From Rhabdornis inornatus (Eukaryota > Chordata > Aves > Passeriformes > Rhabdornithidae): DNA of 64,000 bases. Location: assembly GCA_013397075.1 (NCBI GenBank), contig VWZS01002872.1, positions 455,654 to 519,653 on the forward strand. Reading direction: 5' to 3'. Shown piece after piece: positions 54,801 through 63,026 of the stretch (the stretch's first letter is position 1; each line of letters starts with the position of its first letter). Under the pieces are notes generated by a model that was given only the letters and a program-made list of their open reading frames with translations, was not told the DNA's origin and ran no database searches. The translations under genes and the position numbers were made by a program.

Positions 54801-57408
54801 CAGATGCCTCTCCCAGCCCCACGCTCTTGGCTCTGTCCAGGCTGTACCCATGGCACGCAGCGTGGCACAATCCCATTGTTCCTGCTCAGAATGATCATAG
54901 AAACAAAGAATCATTAAGGTTGGAAAAGGTGTCTAAGATCACTGAGTCCAACCACTGCCAAGGCTACCACTAAATCATGTCCCCAAGTACCAAATGCACA
55001 TCTTTTGAACATTTCCAGGGATGATGACTCCACCACTGCCCTGGGCAGCCTGTGCTAGTGCCTGATCCCCTCCCCATGGGCTGCACTATGGCCTGTGGCT
55101 TTTCCCAGATGTGGACTCTCCCTACTGAGCCCTGCCCACTGTGGGCATCCCTGGCACTCACCGACACCAGCCCCTGGATGGTGAAGTGCAGCTCCTTCAA
55201 CTTGTTGATCACGGCTTCTCCCAGCAGTGGCGAGAAGCTGGGGGAGCAGCTCCACTCCACTGCAAGGAGAAAGACCCCAAGGTGCCATGAGGCCCTGCAG
55301 TGGGGACAGGCCACCAGGGCTGGGGCAGCACATCACAGACAGAAGCTGCAGGGGGACTGCAGACAGCACAGGAGGTGGAAGCAGTGAAGACAGGGGAAAT
55401 GGTGATTCATAGTGGGGGCAAGGCCATGGGGAGCTGCTGTCCTCACCAAGCCACATAAGATGGGCTCAGCACCTTTAATTGGTGGCTCAGAAGTGGGGGA
55501 TGGAAGAAATTCTTCCAGAAGCCAAAAATAGCTGGTTTAAGTGGGTAAGGGGTGCAGGACAACAAAGTCTTCCCAGTGTGCAGGATGAGGGGGTAGCCAA
55601 CAAATGACACCCCAAGTTTTGCCTTGGTGCAGGATGATAGTTTGGTCTAGCTCAGAGCATTTGAGTGGTGGCCAGGCTGTCCAGCAGCCTTGGCTTCTTC
55701 TGTGCTCCAGCATAAAAGTGGCCTGACTGAGGCTTGGCAGCGCTGCCCATGGCTCTTTTGTGCTGACATGGGGTGCAAGGGGTGCTGTGGCTGTGTGATG
55801 CTGCCCTGCTGCAGGATCCTGGTCCTTACCTTTGTACTTGGTGACAACGGCTGAGTTGACACTCAGGGGCTCCCAGAAGGTCACCTGCAATGAGGAGCTG
55901 CTGGCCACAGAGAGGTGGACGCTGCTGGGGGCATCTGGCACTCCTGGGGACAGACAGTGCAGGGACTGCTACAGTGAAGATGGTTGCTCTGAACCTCCCC
56001 GTGTCCCTCTTGGGCCCTTCCCCGGCCCCAGGGACATATTCCCTGATGGAACAGGTTCTCCCTTCCATGCACCCATATTGCAAGTCCTGGCCACAAGGTG
56101 CAGGGACTCTCTGATCGGTGCTGATGCCACGCACAGCCCCACTCCTTCCCCCGGAGCAGGGACAGCTTCCCAGCCCCCAGCCCTCCTGCGGTCACTCACG
56201 GGCATGCTCAAACCCTGCCTTCATGCGCTTGTAAAGCCGGAATCGCCACTCCCAGGCCTTGAGCTGCTTCTCCTTCTCGGAGCAGTCAGCGTTGGGCGCC
56301 TCGTTCACCACCTGTGCCATCAGCTCGTTGACACGCTGCTCCGCTTCCCGCACCAGCGTGGACAGGTGCAGCGAGCGGCTTTCCAGGCTCACAACTGTGG
56401 GAGGGTGGCCATGGCCGCAGGGCCCACAAGCAAAGGGAGGAGAAGGTGGTTAGGGCAAGCTCTGCCTCTGCTGGCAATGAATCCCCACCCTGAGACCCCA
56501 TCCCCTCCTCCATGTCCTGGTCCTGGGGTCCACTGGATGCATGGTTCCCCTCAAGCCCTGCTGCAGCCTGCACCAGTCTCCCAGAGCACAGAGATCGCCT
56601 CCCCACCTGGATCCGAAGCTCGTGCTGCCCCACTGCACCACGCCCAAGTGATGGGCACAGCACAGATTCCTGTCCCAACTCACAGTGTGGGCTCTCCTTC
56701 GCTCCTGCCTGCAGCAGGGCCCTGGCAATGGGAGCGTTGTTGGTCATGATGGCAATGTCCAGGGGCAGGAGCCCCTCGCTGTTGGGGGTGTTGAGGTCCA
56801 GCTCCTCAGGGCTGTAGTGCTTCAGCATCTCCTGCACCCTGTCAAGATCCTGCAGCTCCACAGCCTCAAAGAGGGCAGCATTGCTCTGGAACTGGGTGAA
56901 AGGAGAAGTACAGCTGGGTTGAGCACAGGTCACCTTCCTCCATCCCACCAAACACCCTGGACCCTCACTAGCACCCCATGAACCCAATCAGGGAGAGGGT
57001 GTCCTCATTCCAAGGGCTTGGGAGCATCAGCTCTTTGCAGACACATCTGGATGATGCAAAGCAAACACCTGGACCAGCTCCAAATGAACTTGCTACAGCT
57101 TAATGCACTCCCGTGCTCCCACCCAGGTTCCAGCACCACTCACACAGGGACCCTCAGCCCACACAGACCCTCTGTCCCCATCTGGACGGAGCCAGCAGGC
57201 ACTGACCAGGTAAGACTTGCGGAGCTTCTCCTTCTCGCCCCGTCCCACCAGGCTGCCCTCGTCAAAGGAGGTGTAGTTGACACGGAATTTCCCAGACAGG
57301 TTTCGGTAGAGCCTCTTGGCTGCGTTTGGTGAGGAAGGGCCTGGTGGCTTCCTGGCCTGCGCCAGCTGCAGGTCTCGCATCTGCTGCGTCATTTTAGGGG
57401 AGGATGAC
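42588..57408 (-). CDS. ANKFN1-like protein (ankyrin repeats + FN3 + RA-like), 18 coding exons
   Basis: The gene reads right to left. The CDS joins, from 5' to 3': 57207-57408, 56684-56891, 56200-56394, 55830-55943, 55162-55259, 53620-53710, 51726-51833, 51397-51496, 50736-50868, 49877-49996, 49319-49534, 48857-49023, 48305-48455, 47397-47565, 47004-47170, 45901-46111, 44946-45616 and 42588-42875. All introns are GT-AG and all phases fit. From the ATG at 57392 to the TGA at 42588-42590 this gives about 1,130 residues. Parts: two ankyrin repeats (~66-127), FN3 (~198-297), conserved family-specific core (~300-811), Ser/Pro-rich segment (~787-1035) and C-terminal RA-like domain (~1036-1130). The family includes fly Wide awake, which affects sleep timing through the GABA-A receptor Rdl, and mouse Ankfn1/Nmf9, needed for vestibular and rhythm behaviour; a cytoplasmic or cortical adaptor role is inferred from that. 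The short span (~15 kb) and divergence from my recollection of human ANKFN1 suggest a paralogue, so I give no symbol. Introns over 300 bp: 56892-57206, 55260-55829, 53711-55161, 51834-53619, 50869-51396, 49997-50735, 49535-49876, 48456-48856, 47566-48304, 46112-47003, 42876-44945. Confidence 0.93.
42876..44945 (-). other. Intron before the last exon of the ANKFN1-like gene (2.07 kb)
   Basis: This is the longest intron. I see no recognisable repeat element or alternative exon in it. The sequence is moderately GC-rich and unique-looking, with a GT(ACCA) donor at its right end and a strong CT-rich acceptor at its left end. Confidence 0.6.
44946..45616 (-). CDS. ANKFN1-like long exon: low-complexity segment (residues 812-1035)
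   Basis: This 671-bp exon starts DSHGLSDEEGSSEVFLATDS followed by DYDSS. It continues through SAPDVLQSHELKTLSP, a PPPPEEPRPPPA run and many Ser/Pro/Arg residues, and looks mostly disordered. The acidic opening and the SAPDVLQ motif are shared with ANKFN1, while the rest looks lineage-variable. Acceptor is cccctcacag. The donor AAG|GTACCA is weak. It ends in phase 0. Confidence 0.9.
45901..46111 (-). CDS. ANKFN1-like exon (residues 742-811)
   Basis: The exon opens QMEEIWREMRWIMDVLQHAR with YKQPSCG, the last conserved helix of the core. A Ser/Pro-rich tail (SSSSHLDYLPSPVPSPETS) follows. Acceptor is tgttggcag and donor is G|GTAAGG, splitting an Asp codon. Confidence 0.93.
46487..46860 (+). mobile_element. 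CR1 LINE fragment with an internal minisatellite
   Basis: 'cagagccccttccagtgcct', 'gatgggatactgggaaggaa', 'gctgtggctgcccttggatc' and 'gcttggagcaacctgggata'. It is antisense to the host gene. The usual 'gggacaaggg' stretch is expanded into a tandem repeat at 46553-46625. Confidence 0.93.
46553..46625. repeat. 21-bp minisatellite, about 3.5 copies, inside a CR1
   Basis: Units start at 46553, 46574, 46595 and 46616, each a variant of gggacaagggcctggagtga. Other CR1 copies in the window have a single unit here. Confidence 0.88.
47004..47170 (-). CDS. ANKFN1-like exon (residues 686-741)
   Basis: The exon encodes VHFFTYDREFIMQYCQVSAL, then LLSQQSLREAFSDAEL and KQRHQQVQDYIQ. It is largely helical. 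Acceptor is cctctcccag and donor is CAG|GTATGG. It ends in phase 0. Confidence 0.93.
47397..47565 (-). CDS. ANKFN1-like exon (residues 630-685)
   Basis: The exon encodes AKDFRLYSQEVLDF, VSFLLLLPPSDDVCTAPGQN, NPYTPRSGF and LPLQIFEL. The LLLPPSDDVCTAPGQNNPYT type motif is highly characteristic of ANKFN1 proteins. Acceptor is ttgcag and donor is G|GTAAGG, splitting a Val codon. Confidence 0.95.
48305..48455 (-). CDS. ANKFN1-like exon (residues 579-629)
   Basis: The exon encodes REEWEWLQKMSSVEEPVPTE and later FQELQVAIKELMTLVNIPLQ, an acidic then helical segment. Acceptor is ccttctgcag. The donor GAG|GTAGAG departs from consensus at positions +4 to +6, but it gives the phase-0 junction that the next exon needs. 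Confidence 0.88.
48626..48745 (-). mobile_element. CR1 LINE 3'-end fragment in an intron
   Basis: 'gaatcacagaatatactgag', 'ctggatgggacccacaagga' and 'acaccccaacaatcccaccc'. It has the same orientation as the host gene and the same subtype as 5014-5250. Confidence 0.88.
48857..49023 (-). CDS. ANKFN1-like exon (residues 524-578)
   Basis: The exon encodes SPGLYLGYLKLCSAVDQIRV and then LPNILCHVKIRSNPNVS. The GLYLGYLKLCS stretch is one of the most conserved in the family as I know it. Acceptor is gttcccag and donor is AG|GTGGGA, splitting an Arg codon. Confidence 0.93.
49319..49534 (-). CDS. ANKFN1-like exon (residues 452-523)
   Basis: The exon has 72 codons, phase 0 at both ends. It contains GLLGIQDLGQVFFEPIKDK, GNILIVTLKEV and a Ser-rich RKSVSSPEEPSALDMLLIS. 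Acceptor is ctcacccag. The donor CAG|GTCTGT is weak compared with its neighbours. Confidence 0.92.
49877..49996 (-). CDS. ANKFN1-like exon (residues 412-451)
   Basis: The exon encodes VSCMWDEILWLRQCVTVSQS and ends with the helical QTRFKMLLAISQMQ. It is 40 codons long with phase 0 at both ends. Acceptor is gtgtgcag and donor is CAG|GTGAGG. Confidence 0.92.
50736..50868 (-). CDS. ANKFN1-like exon (residues 367-411)
   Basis: The exon encodes RGLYLTAIFYKDDNILVTHE, then VVEIDDTYS and QDFLWLTK. It has a beta-strand-like pattern and lies in the conserved core of unassigned fold. Acceptor is cccatgcag and donor is AAG|GTGGGT. It ends in phase 0. Confidence 0.92.
51397..51496 (-). CDS. ANKFN1-like exon (residues 334-366)
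   Basis: The exon encodes SRKHSVSKSLKHLFHPGSK and then FLKTLK, a basic segment with an R-K-x-S-V-S phosphorylation-type motif that is a hallmark of the family. Acceptor is ctccacag and donor is CG|GTGAGA, splitting an Arg codon. Confidence 0.92.
51726..51833 (-). CDS. ANKFN1-like exon (residues 298-333)
   Basis: The exon encodes NWREYDGRAPRRRGQAEAL followed by LLLGQVKTVHQHCICH. It is basic and then helical, at the start of the family-specific core. Acceptor is ccacag and donor is G|GTGAGC. I recognise the segment by its position and pattern relative to ANKFN1, not by a named domain. Confidence 0.9.
51834..53619 (-). other. Intron of the ANKFN1-like gene (1.79 kb)
   Basis: This intron separates the FN3-ending exon from the next core exon. 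The stretch 52310-52520 is more AT-rich than its surroundings (for example ttttagtagctttaaaaaca and aataaaaataaataaa). The rest is GC-rich with no repeat family I can name. Phases and content on the two sides join directly, so no exon seems to be missing. Confidence 0.6.
53620..53710 (-). CDS. ANKFN1-like exon: end of the FN3 domain (residues 268-297)
   Basis: GTAYHVRVSAYNMKGWGPP is a textbook FN3 strand F-G: Tyr271, Val273, Val275, Ala277, Asn279 and Gly282 sit in the expected pattern. A Ser/Thr/Pro tail follows. Acceptor is ctccttgcag and donor is A|GTGAGT. The remaining bases of the Asn codon come from 51833. Confidence 0.93.
53711..55161 (-). other. Intron inside the FN3 domain (1.45 kb) with a CR1 copy
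   Basis: Apart from a minus-strand CR1 fragment at 54895-55072, the intron looks unique and has no coding signal. Confidence 0.6.
54895..55072 (-). mobile_element. CR1 LINE 3'-end fragment in an intron
   Basis: 'catagaaacaaagaatcatt', 'aaggttggaaaaggtgtcta', 'agatcactgagtccaaccac' and 'aaatcatgtccccaagtacc', then 'ccaccactgccctgggcagc'. Same orientation as the host gene. Confidence 0.93.
55162..55259 (-). CDS. ANKFN1-like exon: middle of the FN3 domain (residues 235-267)
   Basis: The exon encodes VEWSCSPSFSPLLGEAVI and ends LHFTIQGLVS. The Trp of YKVEW and the Leu of the I-x-G-L pattern are the standard FN3 core residues just before the tyrosine corner. Acceptor is ctccttgcag and donor is TCG|GTGAGT; the exon ends in phase 0. 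Confidence 0.92.
55830..55943 (-). CDS. ANKFN1-like exon: first third of the FN3 domain (residues 197-234)
   Basis: The exon begins RVPDAPSS, the usual proline-rich entry strand of a fibronectin type III module. It then gives SSSLQVTFWEPLSV, matching strand B with its core Trp. It ends TKYK followed by donor G|GTAAGG, splitting the Val codon of the VEWS motif. Acceptor is tccccag. Confidence 0.93.
56200..56394 (-). CDS. ANKFN1-like exon: helical linker (residues 132-196)
   Basis: The exon encodes VSLESRSLHLSTLVREAEQ, a charged helical stretch with possible coiled-coil character. The basic/aromatic EKEKQLKAWEWRFRLYKRMK and GFEHAR follow, joining the ankyrin repeats to the FN3 domain. This segment is among the best conserved in the family. 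Acceptor is cccacag and donor is C|GTGAGT, which splits the Arg codon. Confidence 0.93.
56684..56891 (-). CDS. ANKFN1-like exon: ankyrin repeats (residues 63-131)
   Basis: The exon starts FQSNAALFEAVELQDLDRV and contains two ankyrin-type helix pairs. The first is around 66-88. The second has the classic EGLLPLDIAIMTNN turn and helix followed by ARALLQAGA (about 100-127). Between them is the family-specific acidic YSPEELDLNTPN. Acceptor is cacccag and donor is T|GTGAGT; one base carries over into a Phe codon. Confidence 0.93.
57207..57408 (-). CDS. ANKFN1-like exon with the initiator ATG (residues 1-62)
   Basis: The acceptor is ttttcccag before 57408 and the donor is CTG|GTCAGT. The exon enters with one base of a split codon, then SSSPK leads into MTQQMRDLQLAQ. 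The ATG at 57390-57392 matches the start I recall for the family. Because an acceptor precedes the ATG, the five in-frame residues before it are either 5'UTR or part of a longer N-terminal isoform. The conserved SPNAAKRLYRNLSGKF segment is the recognisable family signature here. The exon ends in phase 0. Confidence 0.9.
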
Positions 57409-58217
57409 CTGGGAAAAAGCCAGGAGGGAAATGAGGCATGGAGGATGTGCCAGAAAGGCAGAGGCACATCTGTATTGTCAGGACCAAGACAGGAATCAGA
57501 AGTGCCAGAGTGCTCCTGGGCAGCAGCAGTGGGAGGGGCTGCAAGGTGGAAGCCAGTACCAGCAATGCCCTCACCCATCTGTTTTCAGCTGAGACAGATC
57601 TATTCCTTCTCCTCACCACTGCTGCTGGCCCTACAGGGGTGCCAAGGGGCTCGTATGATCCCTGCAGGTAAGTAATTTCCTTCCAGACACAAGCTGGGAT
57701 GCCCAAAGCAACCTCAGGCTGCTCAGCTCAACAACTAGTCTGGATCCATCTCACCAGGGCAATCTCCACACACCCAGTCTCCACCATCCAGCTCCTACAG
57801 AGATGGGCTGCCCCATCCAGGGATGCCCAGCCCCCTCAGCAGTGCAGGCTGCAGGGCCTGGCAGCCCCCAGATCCGTGCTGGGTGAGTGCTGTCCATCAT
57901 TGTTGGCTTGGGACAGCCTCACGTACCCTCTTCACACTCACCATTCCACAGGAACCCATGCCCTGCAATTACCACTATCCCTCAGCCCTTCTGGATACAT
58001 GACTTTTCTCAGTTGTCATTGCAGCAAATGGCACTCTCTGTAAGTGAAGTGGGAGCAGAGAACACTAAGGGCCAATTCTAAGGGCATCCAGACAATGCCA
58101 GGTCCTGATGGGGACCAGTGACCCCAGTGTTCTGCTCACCAGAAGATCCAGGCTCCATAGCTGCTCCCTACCTTCTTAATCCATTAACCTACAAAATCTT
58201 TTCTCCTCTCTGATTAT
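57409..58217 (-). other. 5' flank or first intron of the ANKFN1-like gene
   Basis: The sequence immediately upstream of the ATG exon ends in a good polypyrimidine acceptor, so it is intronic. I find no convincing upstream exon here. No CpG island appears between here and the end of the window, so the promoter is probably outside. Confidence 0.6.
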
Positions 58218-58300
58218 AGCATCACAGACTGGTTTGGGTTGGAAGGGGCCTTGAAGACCATCTAGTTCCAATGCCCTGCCATTGGGACATGATTTTGGTT
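58218..58300 (-). mobile_element. Short CR1 3'-end fragment
   Basis: 'agcatcacagactggtttgg', 'gttggaaggggccttgaaga' and 'ccatctagttccaatgccct'. Same orientation as the gene. Confidence 0.85.
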
Positions 58301-60679
58301 CTTATTTTCAGTACCTACAAGTCACAAGGAAAGCTGGTGTCTTCTGGGGCTCTCCAGGGTGGGAGCTGGCCCTCTCCCTGCAACCAGGGCCTTCCTGTCT
58401 CCACCAAGACCTCATCCCACCAATCAAAATCCCCTGTTTTGGTGGGAGTGTGGCCCTGTTGCTGTGTGGGGCTTTTACCCATGAGTCATCCCTTACAGCA
58501 CGGGGGGGTTTCCACTGCGTCAAACATCTGATCCCCTTCTTGCTGGAGCTCTGGCACAGTTCCCAGAGAGGAGCATCAGGTCTAAGGAGAATTCAGCATG
58601 GCTACACTTAACAGTTTCTCTCAGTTTTGACTCCATCCCCCTGTGTATAAGGTCAGATATTTAGGGGCAAGGTCTTCCCCCCTTGCTCTATTTATGGTTA
58701 AGTATCAGGTGTGATAAAAGCATGACATGTGGCTGAAGGTCATGCAAAACACTGCAGCGAGGCTGTGCCTGTGGTAAGGATGTTCATAAAGCCATCATCG
58801 TGAGAAGGGATATGAATAACCTCTCGCTCTGCGCTCTTTGTCCTCCTTGTTTCAGATGAGGCACAGTGGGCTTCAGAAGGATTCTGATGATTTTACCTTT
58901 TATTACTGTGAAATTTAAGAGTGGAAAATGCTGTGGAGGTTGGCTCCTGGCAATCATTCATCTCACCAGCTTCAGCCTGTGGATTTAGAGGTCTCCAGTG
59001 CAGCCCGAGCCACGGTGTCAAGTTGCTGCCCTGGGTTGCTCCAGGAATGGACATTATCTGAACATGGGGCTTCATGGATCAGACACTGAGCACCAACCAC
59101 ACCAACCAAAGACCCATTTGCAAAAGCAGACAGGTGTTTTGTCACTTCAGGTGGCAAAATACCCCTGAGTAGCCATGTGCGAGTGGGTGAGTTTTGAGCA
59201 GCAGAGTCCTCCTGGTTCTGGTGGGGAGGAAGGGACCATCACACAGGAACATGTCACCATGGTGGGAGAGACCTGCACAATGCAAGGAAGGGCTGGAACA
59301 CCAGTCTTGAGGTCTCTGGGACCTGCCTGGCTCTGGACACAGAGTCCTCAGCCTGTGCACACCACGTGTCATCATGGACAGGGAGCAGCTCCTGGCACGG
59401 CCTCTCCTGAGAGCTCCTCATGCCAAGGACTCACACACAGCCTTCTGCAGAGGGCAGGGACAGCATCCCAGGGAGCATAGGAGCAGAACAGCAGCAGAGC
59501 TTTGCTGTCCCTGGTGCCCACAGAGGAGAGAAAAGCCACCTGTGCCTGAGCAGGCAGAGCTGTTCTGGCAGGAAGAGACAGGAAGGCAGGTCCTGACCCT
59601 CAGGCGAAGCCTGAGATGCAAAGCATTGCCTGGCATATTTAGGATAGAGAACTGACTCAAGAGGCTCTCCAGCAAAACCTTTCCCTTTCTCTTGTGTTTG
59701 AGAGCTCCCTGCTGCCCAAGTTCTTCTCTCTCCTCTCCACCTCCAGCTGCTGCTCAGAGGTGAAGGTGGCTCTTTCAGCAGGCTCATCAACAAAATGTGT
59801 AAATTCCACTGCGCCTCCCCTTCTTCAAAGGAGGCAACAATGCTCTCCCACACAGAATGCTCTTCCCTCTACAGAAGCTGGAGCAGACCCTGTTGTAACA
59901 GATCCCTGCTCCATTAGTGCCTGCAGAATCAGGGTTTTAAAATGGAGTGGTGCTTTGGAGAGAAAGTCCTTTGTTCTGCCAATTAAAATACACAGCGAAT
60001 GATCCAGTGCAGGCAGACTGCACAGCTGGGAGGAAGCTCTCTCAGAGATGGCAGAAACAGAGACAGAGAGAAATTTCTCACTGTTTTCCCTCCTCTTATT
60101 TGCTCTTAATGAGAAGTAAAGAGATGGAAATTATTCAGGGCTCAGGAGTGAAAATCTATGTATATTAAACCAGCCGCTCTGAAGATAAAAGAGTTTCCTG
60201 CCCTGTGGTTATGAGTCATCTGGACTCAGTGAAATGGTCTTGATTTATCTAGAGCTAAACTTTGCCCTGGAGCAACTGATAGCTGAAAACAACACCTACA
60301 GATGTCCTGCCCTCAGGGGCCAACCAGCCAACATCAGCTCACCCATGGCAAAGCCCCATCCTGCAGGGAGGTGTGGGAGCAGATCCCACCTCCTCTGCCT
60401 GAAGAGTCTCAGTGCAGCCCAACTAAATTTCTCCCAGCCACAATTGGTTCTTGTTGCTAATTATTGTCCTACAGTTTGCAAGGAGGGGATGGGTGCTTTG
60501 CCTGCCCCAGCAGTTCAGCTCTCTGGCCATGGGGGATGTGTTTGTGACCATTGGGGAGGTGATGTGGACATCAGGTTTGCAGTGCCATAAACCCACACAC
60601 CAGCAAACTCCATCACCCTCTTCATGGAAGAGGCTGAGGTTGTGCAGAAGGATGAGCTGGGGCTGGTCAGATCTGTCTG
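58301..60679. other. Upstream/intronic unique DNA of the ANKFN1-like gene
   Basis: Holds the enhancer-like block at 58690-58870 and another AT-rich unique block at 60090-60270 (cttaatgagaagtaaagaga, tatgtatattaaaccagccg). No coding exon is recognised. Confidence 0.45.
58690..58870. promoter_or_regulatory. Candidate conserved element upstream of the ANKFN1-like ATG exon
   Basis: 'atggttaagtatcaggtgtg', 'ataaaagcatgacatgtggc', 'tgaaggtcatgcaaaacact', 'gttcataaagccatcatcgt', 'gggatatgaataacctctcg'. Non-repetitive, with an acatgtgg E-box, a tgaaggtca nuclear-receptor-type site and an atgcaaa octamer-like core packed close together. It lies about 1.3 kb 5' of the ATG exon. A regulatory role is inference. 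Confidence 0.28.
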
Positions 60680-61185
60680 GGTCAGTTCTGGGCCTCTCAT
60701 GACAAGAAAACCTTGAGGGGCTGGACCGTGTCCAGAGAAGGGAATGGAGATGAGGAAGGGTCTGGAGCCCCAGGAGAGACTGAGGGAGCTGGGAAAGGGG
60801 CTCAGCCTGGAGAGAAGGAGGCTCAGGGGGAACCTTCTGGCTCTGCACAACTCCCTGACAGGAGGGGGAGCTGGGATCCAGGGTCCAGGGACGACTGGGG
60901 GGGTCAGGATCTGCTGTCAGGGAACAGAGACAGGACAAGAGGAAATGGCCTCAGGCTGTGCCAGGGGAGGTTTAGATTGGATGTTGGGGAAATTTCATCC
61001 CTGAAAGGGTGGTCAGGCACTGGCACAGCTGCCCAGGGCAGTGGTGGAGTCACCATCTCTTGAGAGATTTAAAAGCCATGAGATGTGGCACGTGGGGACA
61101 TTGTTCAGTGGTGGCCTTGGCAGTGCTGGGTTAATTGTTGGATTTGATGATCTTAAATGTTTTTTCCAACCTTAGTGATTCTAAC
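60680..61185 (+). mobile_element. CR1 LINE 3'-end fragment (about 505 bp)
   Basis: 'gggtcagttctgggcctctc', 'aggggctggaccgtgtccag', 'aagaggaaatggcctcaggc', 'gggtggtcaggcactggcac' and 'gtggccttggcagtgctggg', ending 'ttttccaaccttagtgattc'. Nearly complete from mid-3' region to the tail; antisense to the gene. Confidence 0.94.
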
Positions 61186-61571
61186 TAAGATTCTGTCTCA
61201 AGAAACCAATGCAATAGAGGTGGCTTTCCTTCTTTTAAAAGCACATGAGGATGGATGAGCATAAGGCACCTTCATTCTTCCCCTTCAGTATCGAACACAA
61301 GCAAATCCACTGGGTAGTTTATAATGTGGTTTATGGATATTCTGAACGTTAATGTTTGCAACACTGCAGATCTTGGCCTAGTAAAAAGTGTTAAGAATTG
61401 TTGCAATTCCTTGATTTTAAGTGTATTTTGTTGAAGGGTGTAGCCCATCTGAATCTCCAGCTGGGAAGCAGTCCCTGACAGACAGGGCTGCTGTGCCCAT
61501 GACAGAGCCCAGAGCCCACCCTGAGCCCAGGGGGTATCTGAACAGGCAGGGAATGACCACCCTGCCAACAG
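61186..61571. other. Short unique spacer between two CR1 copies
   Basis: AT-rich at 61300-61430 (gtttataatgtggtttatgg, ttaagtgtattttgttgaag), with nothing identifiable. Confidence 0.5.
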
Positions 61572-61806
61572 GTCACCAGGCCTGACATAAGGAAGAAATT
61601 TTTTACCACGAGGGTGGGGAGGCTCTGCACAGGTTGCCCAGAGAACCTGTAGTTGCCCCTGGATCCCTGGAAGTGTCCAAGGCCAGGTTGGACAGGGTTT
61701 GGAGCAGCCTGGGACAGTGGAAGGTGTCCCTGCCCACGGCAGGGAGTGAGATAAGATAGACGATCTTTAAGGTGCCTTCCAACCCAGAGCAGTCCACGAT
61801 TCTGTG
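61572..61806 (+). mobile_element. CR1 LINE 3'-end fragment
   Basis: 'cctgacataaggaagaaatt', 'aggctctgcacaggttgccc', 'tggatccctggaagtgtcca' and 'aaggtgtccctgcccacggc', ending 'gcagtccacgattctgtg'. Confidence 0.94.
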
Positions 61807-62507
61807 CTGCAGCTGATGGGGACCGTGGTGGCGATCCCATAGCCCTGTTACCACCAGGAGCCTGGGCTGTGAACAGCCTGTGTGCCAGTGCTGCTGCTGC
61901 TGGCAGCAGTGACCTTCCAGCCACACCCAGAGGCTGCCTGGTCCCTGCTGCCCCCCAGGCTGGCTGTGGGAAAGAAAAGCTCCAGGGTGCCTGCCCAAAG
62001 TGGCAGAGAGAGGGCAGGCTCCAGGCACAGCAGCTGACACAAGCTCAGCACTACACTCCAGTCCCTGGGGTCAGTGTGGGTGGCTGTCACTCCAGGGCAC
62101 TGCTCCCACCATTCCCAGCCTGATGTAGCAAAGAAGGAAGCAGCAGGGCCCCATGTATGAGAAAAAGGGAGCCTGAAGGATGGGGGATGAAGCGTGTTGA
62201 TAACTTTCAAAGGACAAGGGCTGGTATTGGGAGCAGAAGAGGGACTGGGCCCTTGCAGAGTTTGCTGAAGCCTCACAGCCACGTGGATGTCAGTGGTGCG
62301 TTAGCACAAGATGCCAGGGATGCTCTCCTGAACCATGCTCCAATTCAGTCCACATGGGTATCCAGGGATGGAACAGGCAAAAGACAAGAGAAACCTAAAA
62401 ACCAGTTATCAGGGAGAGACAACCCAATCCAGCCAAGCTCATCCAGCTGGGAGTTTGCAGCACCAAGCATAGGCAGCAGGGCAAGGGGGCAAATCTGCCC
62501 CTCTCCC
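61807..62507. other. Unique sequence between two CR1 copies
   Basis: No gene or repeat recognised. Confidence 0.5.
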
Positions 62508-63026
62508 CTGCTCAGGTGAGATTCCACCTGCACAGCTGCCTCCAGATCTGGGGCTCCAGCACAGGAAAATGAGTTCAGAAGAAGCTACAGAGATGCTCCA
62601 AGGGCTGGAGCCCCTCTGCTCTGGAGCCAGGATGGAATAGCTGGGGGTGCTCACCTAGAGAGGAGAAGGCTCCAGGGACACCTCAGAGCCCCTTCCAGGG
62701 CCTAAAGGGGCTCCAGGAGAGCTGGAGAGGGAACTGGGACAAGAGATGAAGGGACAGGACACAGAGAATGGCTTCCCACTGTCAGAGGGCAGGGTTAGAT
62801 GGGATATTGGGGAGGAATTGTTCCCTGTGAGGGTGGGGAGGCCTTGGCACAGGGTGCCCAGAGAAGCTGTGGCTGCCCCTGGATCCCTGGAAGTGTCCAA
62901 GGCCAGGCTGGACAGGGCTTGGAGCAATCTGGGCTAGTGGAAGGTGTCCCTGCCCATGGCAGGAGTGGAGTTGGATGGGCTTTAAGGTCCTTTCCAACCT
63001 GAGCTGTTCCATGACTATATGATCCT
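62508..63026 (+). mobile_element. CR1 LINE 3' region, almost intact to the tail
   Basis: 'gctgcctccagatctggggc', 'ctggagcccctctgctctgg', 'gagccccttccagggcctaa', 'gcagggttagatgggatatt', 'ggcacagggtgcccagagaa' and 'ttgttccctgtgagggtggg', ending 'ctttaaggtcctttccaacc' and 'atgactatatgatcct'. The best-preserved representative of its subtype in the window. Confidence 0.95.

Noticed and set aside
55832..56749. 305-codon + strand open frame
   Set aside because: It lies antisense over confirmed ANKFN1-like exons and introns; the minus-strand coding explains the absence of stops.
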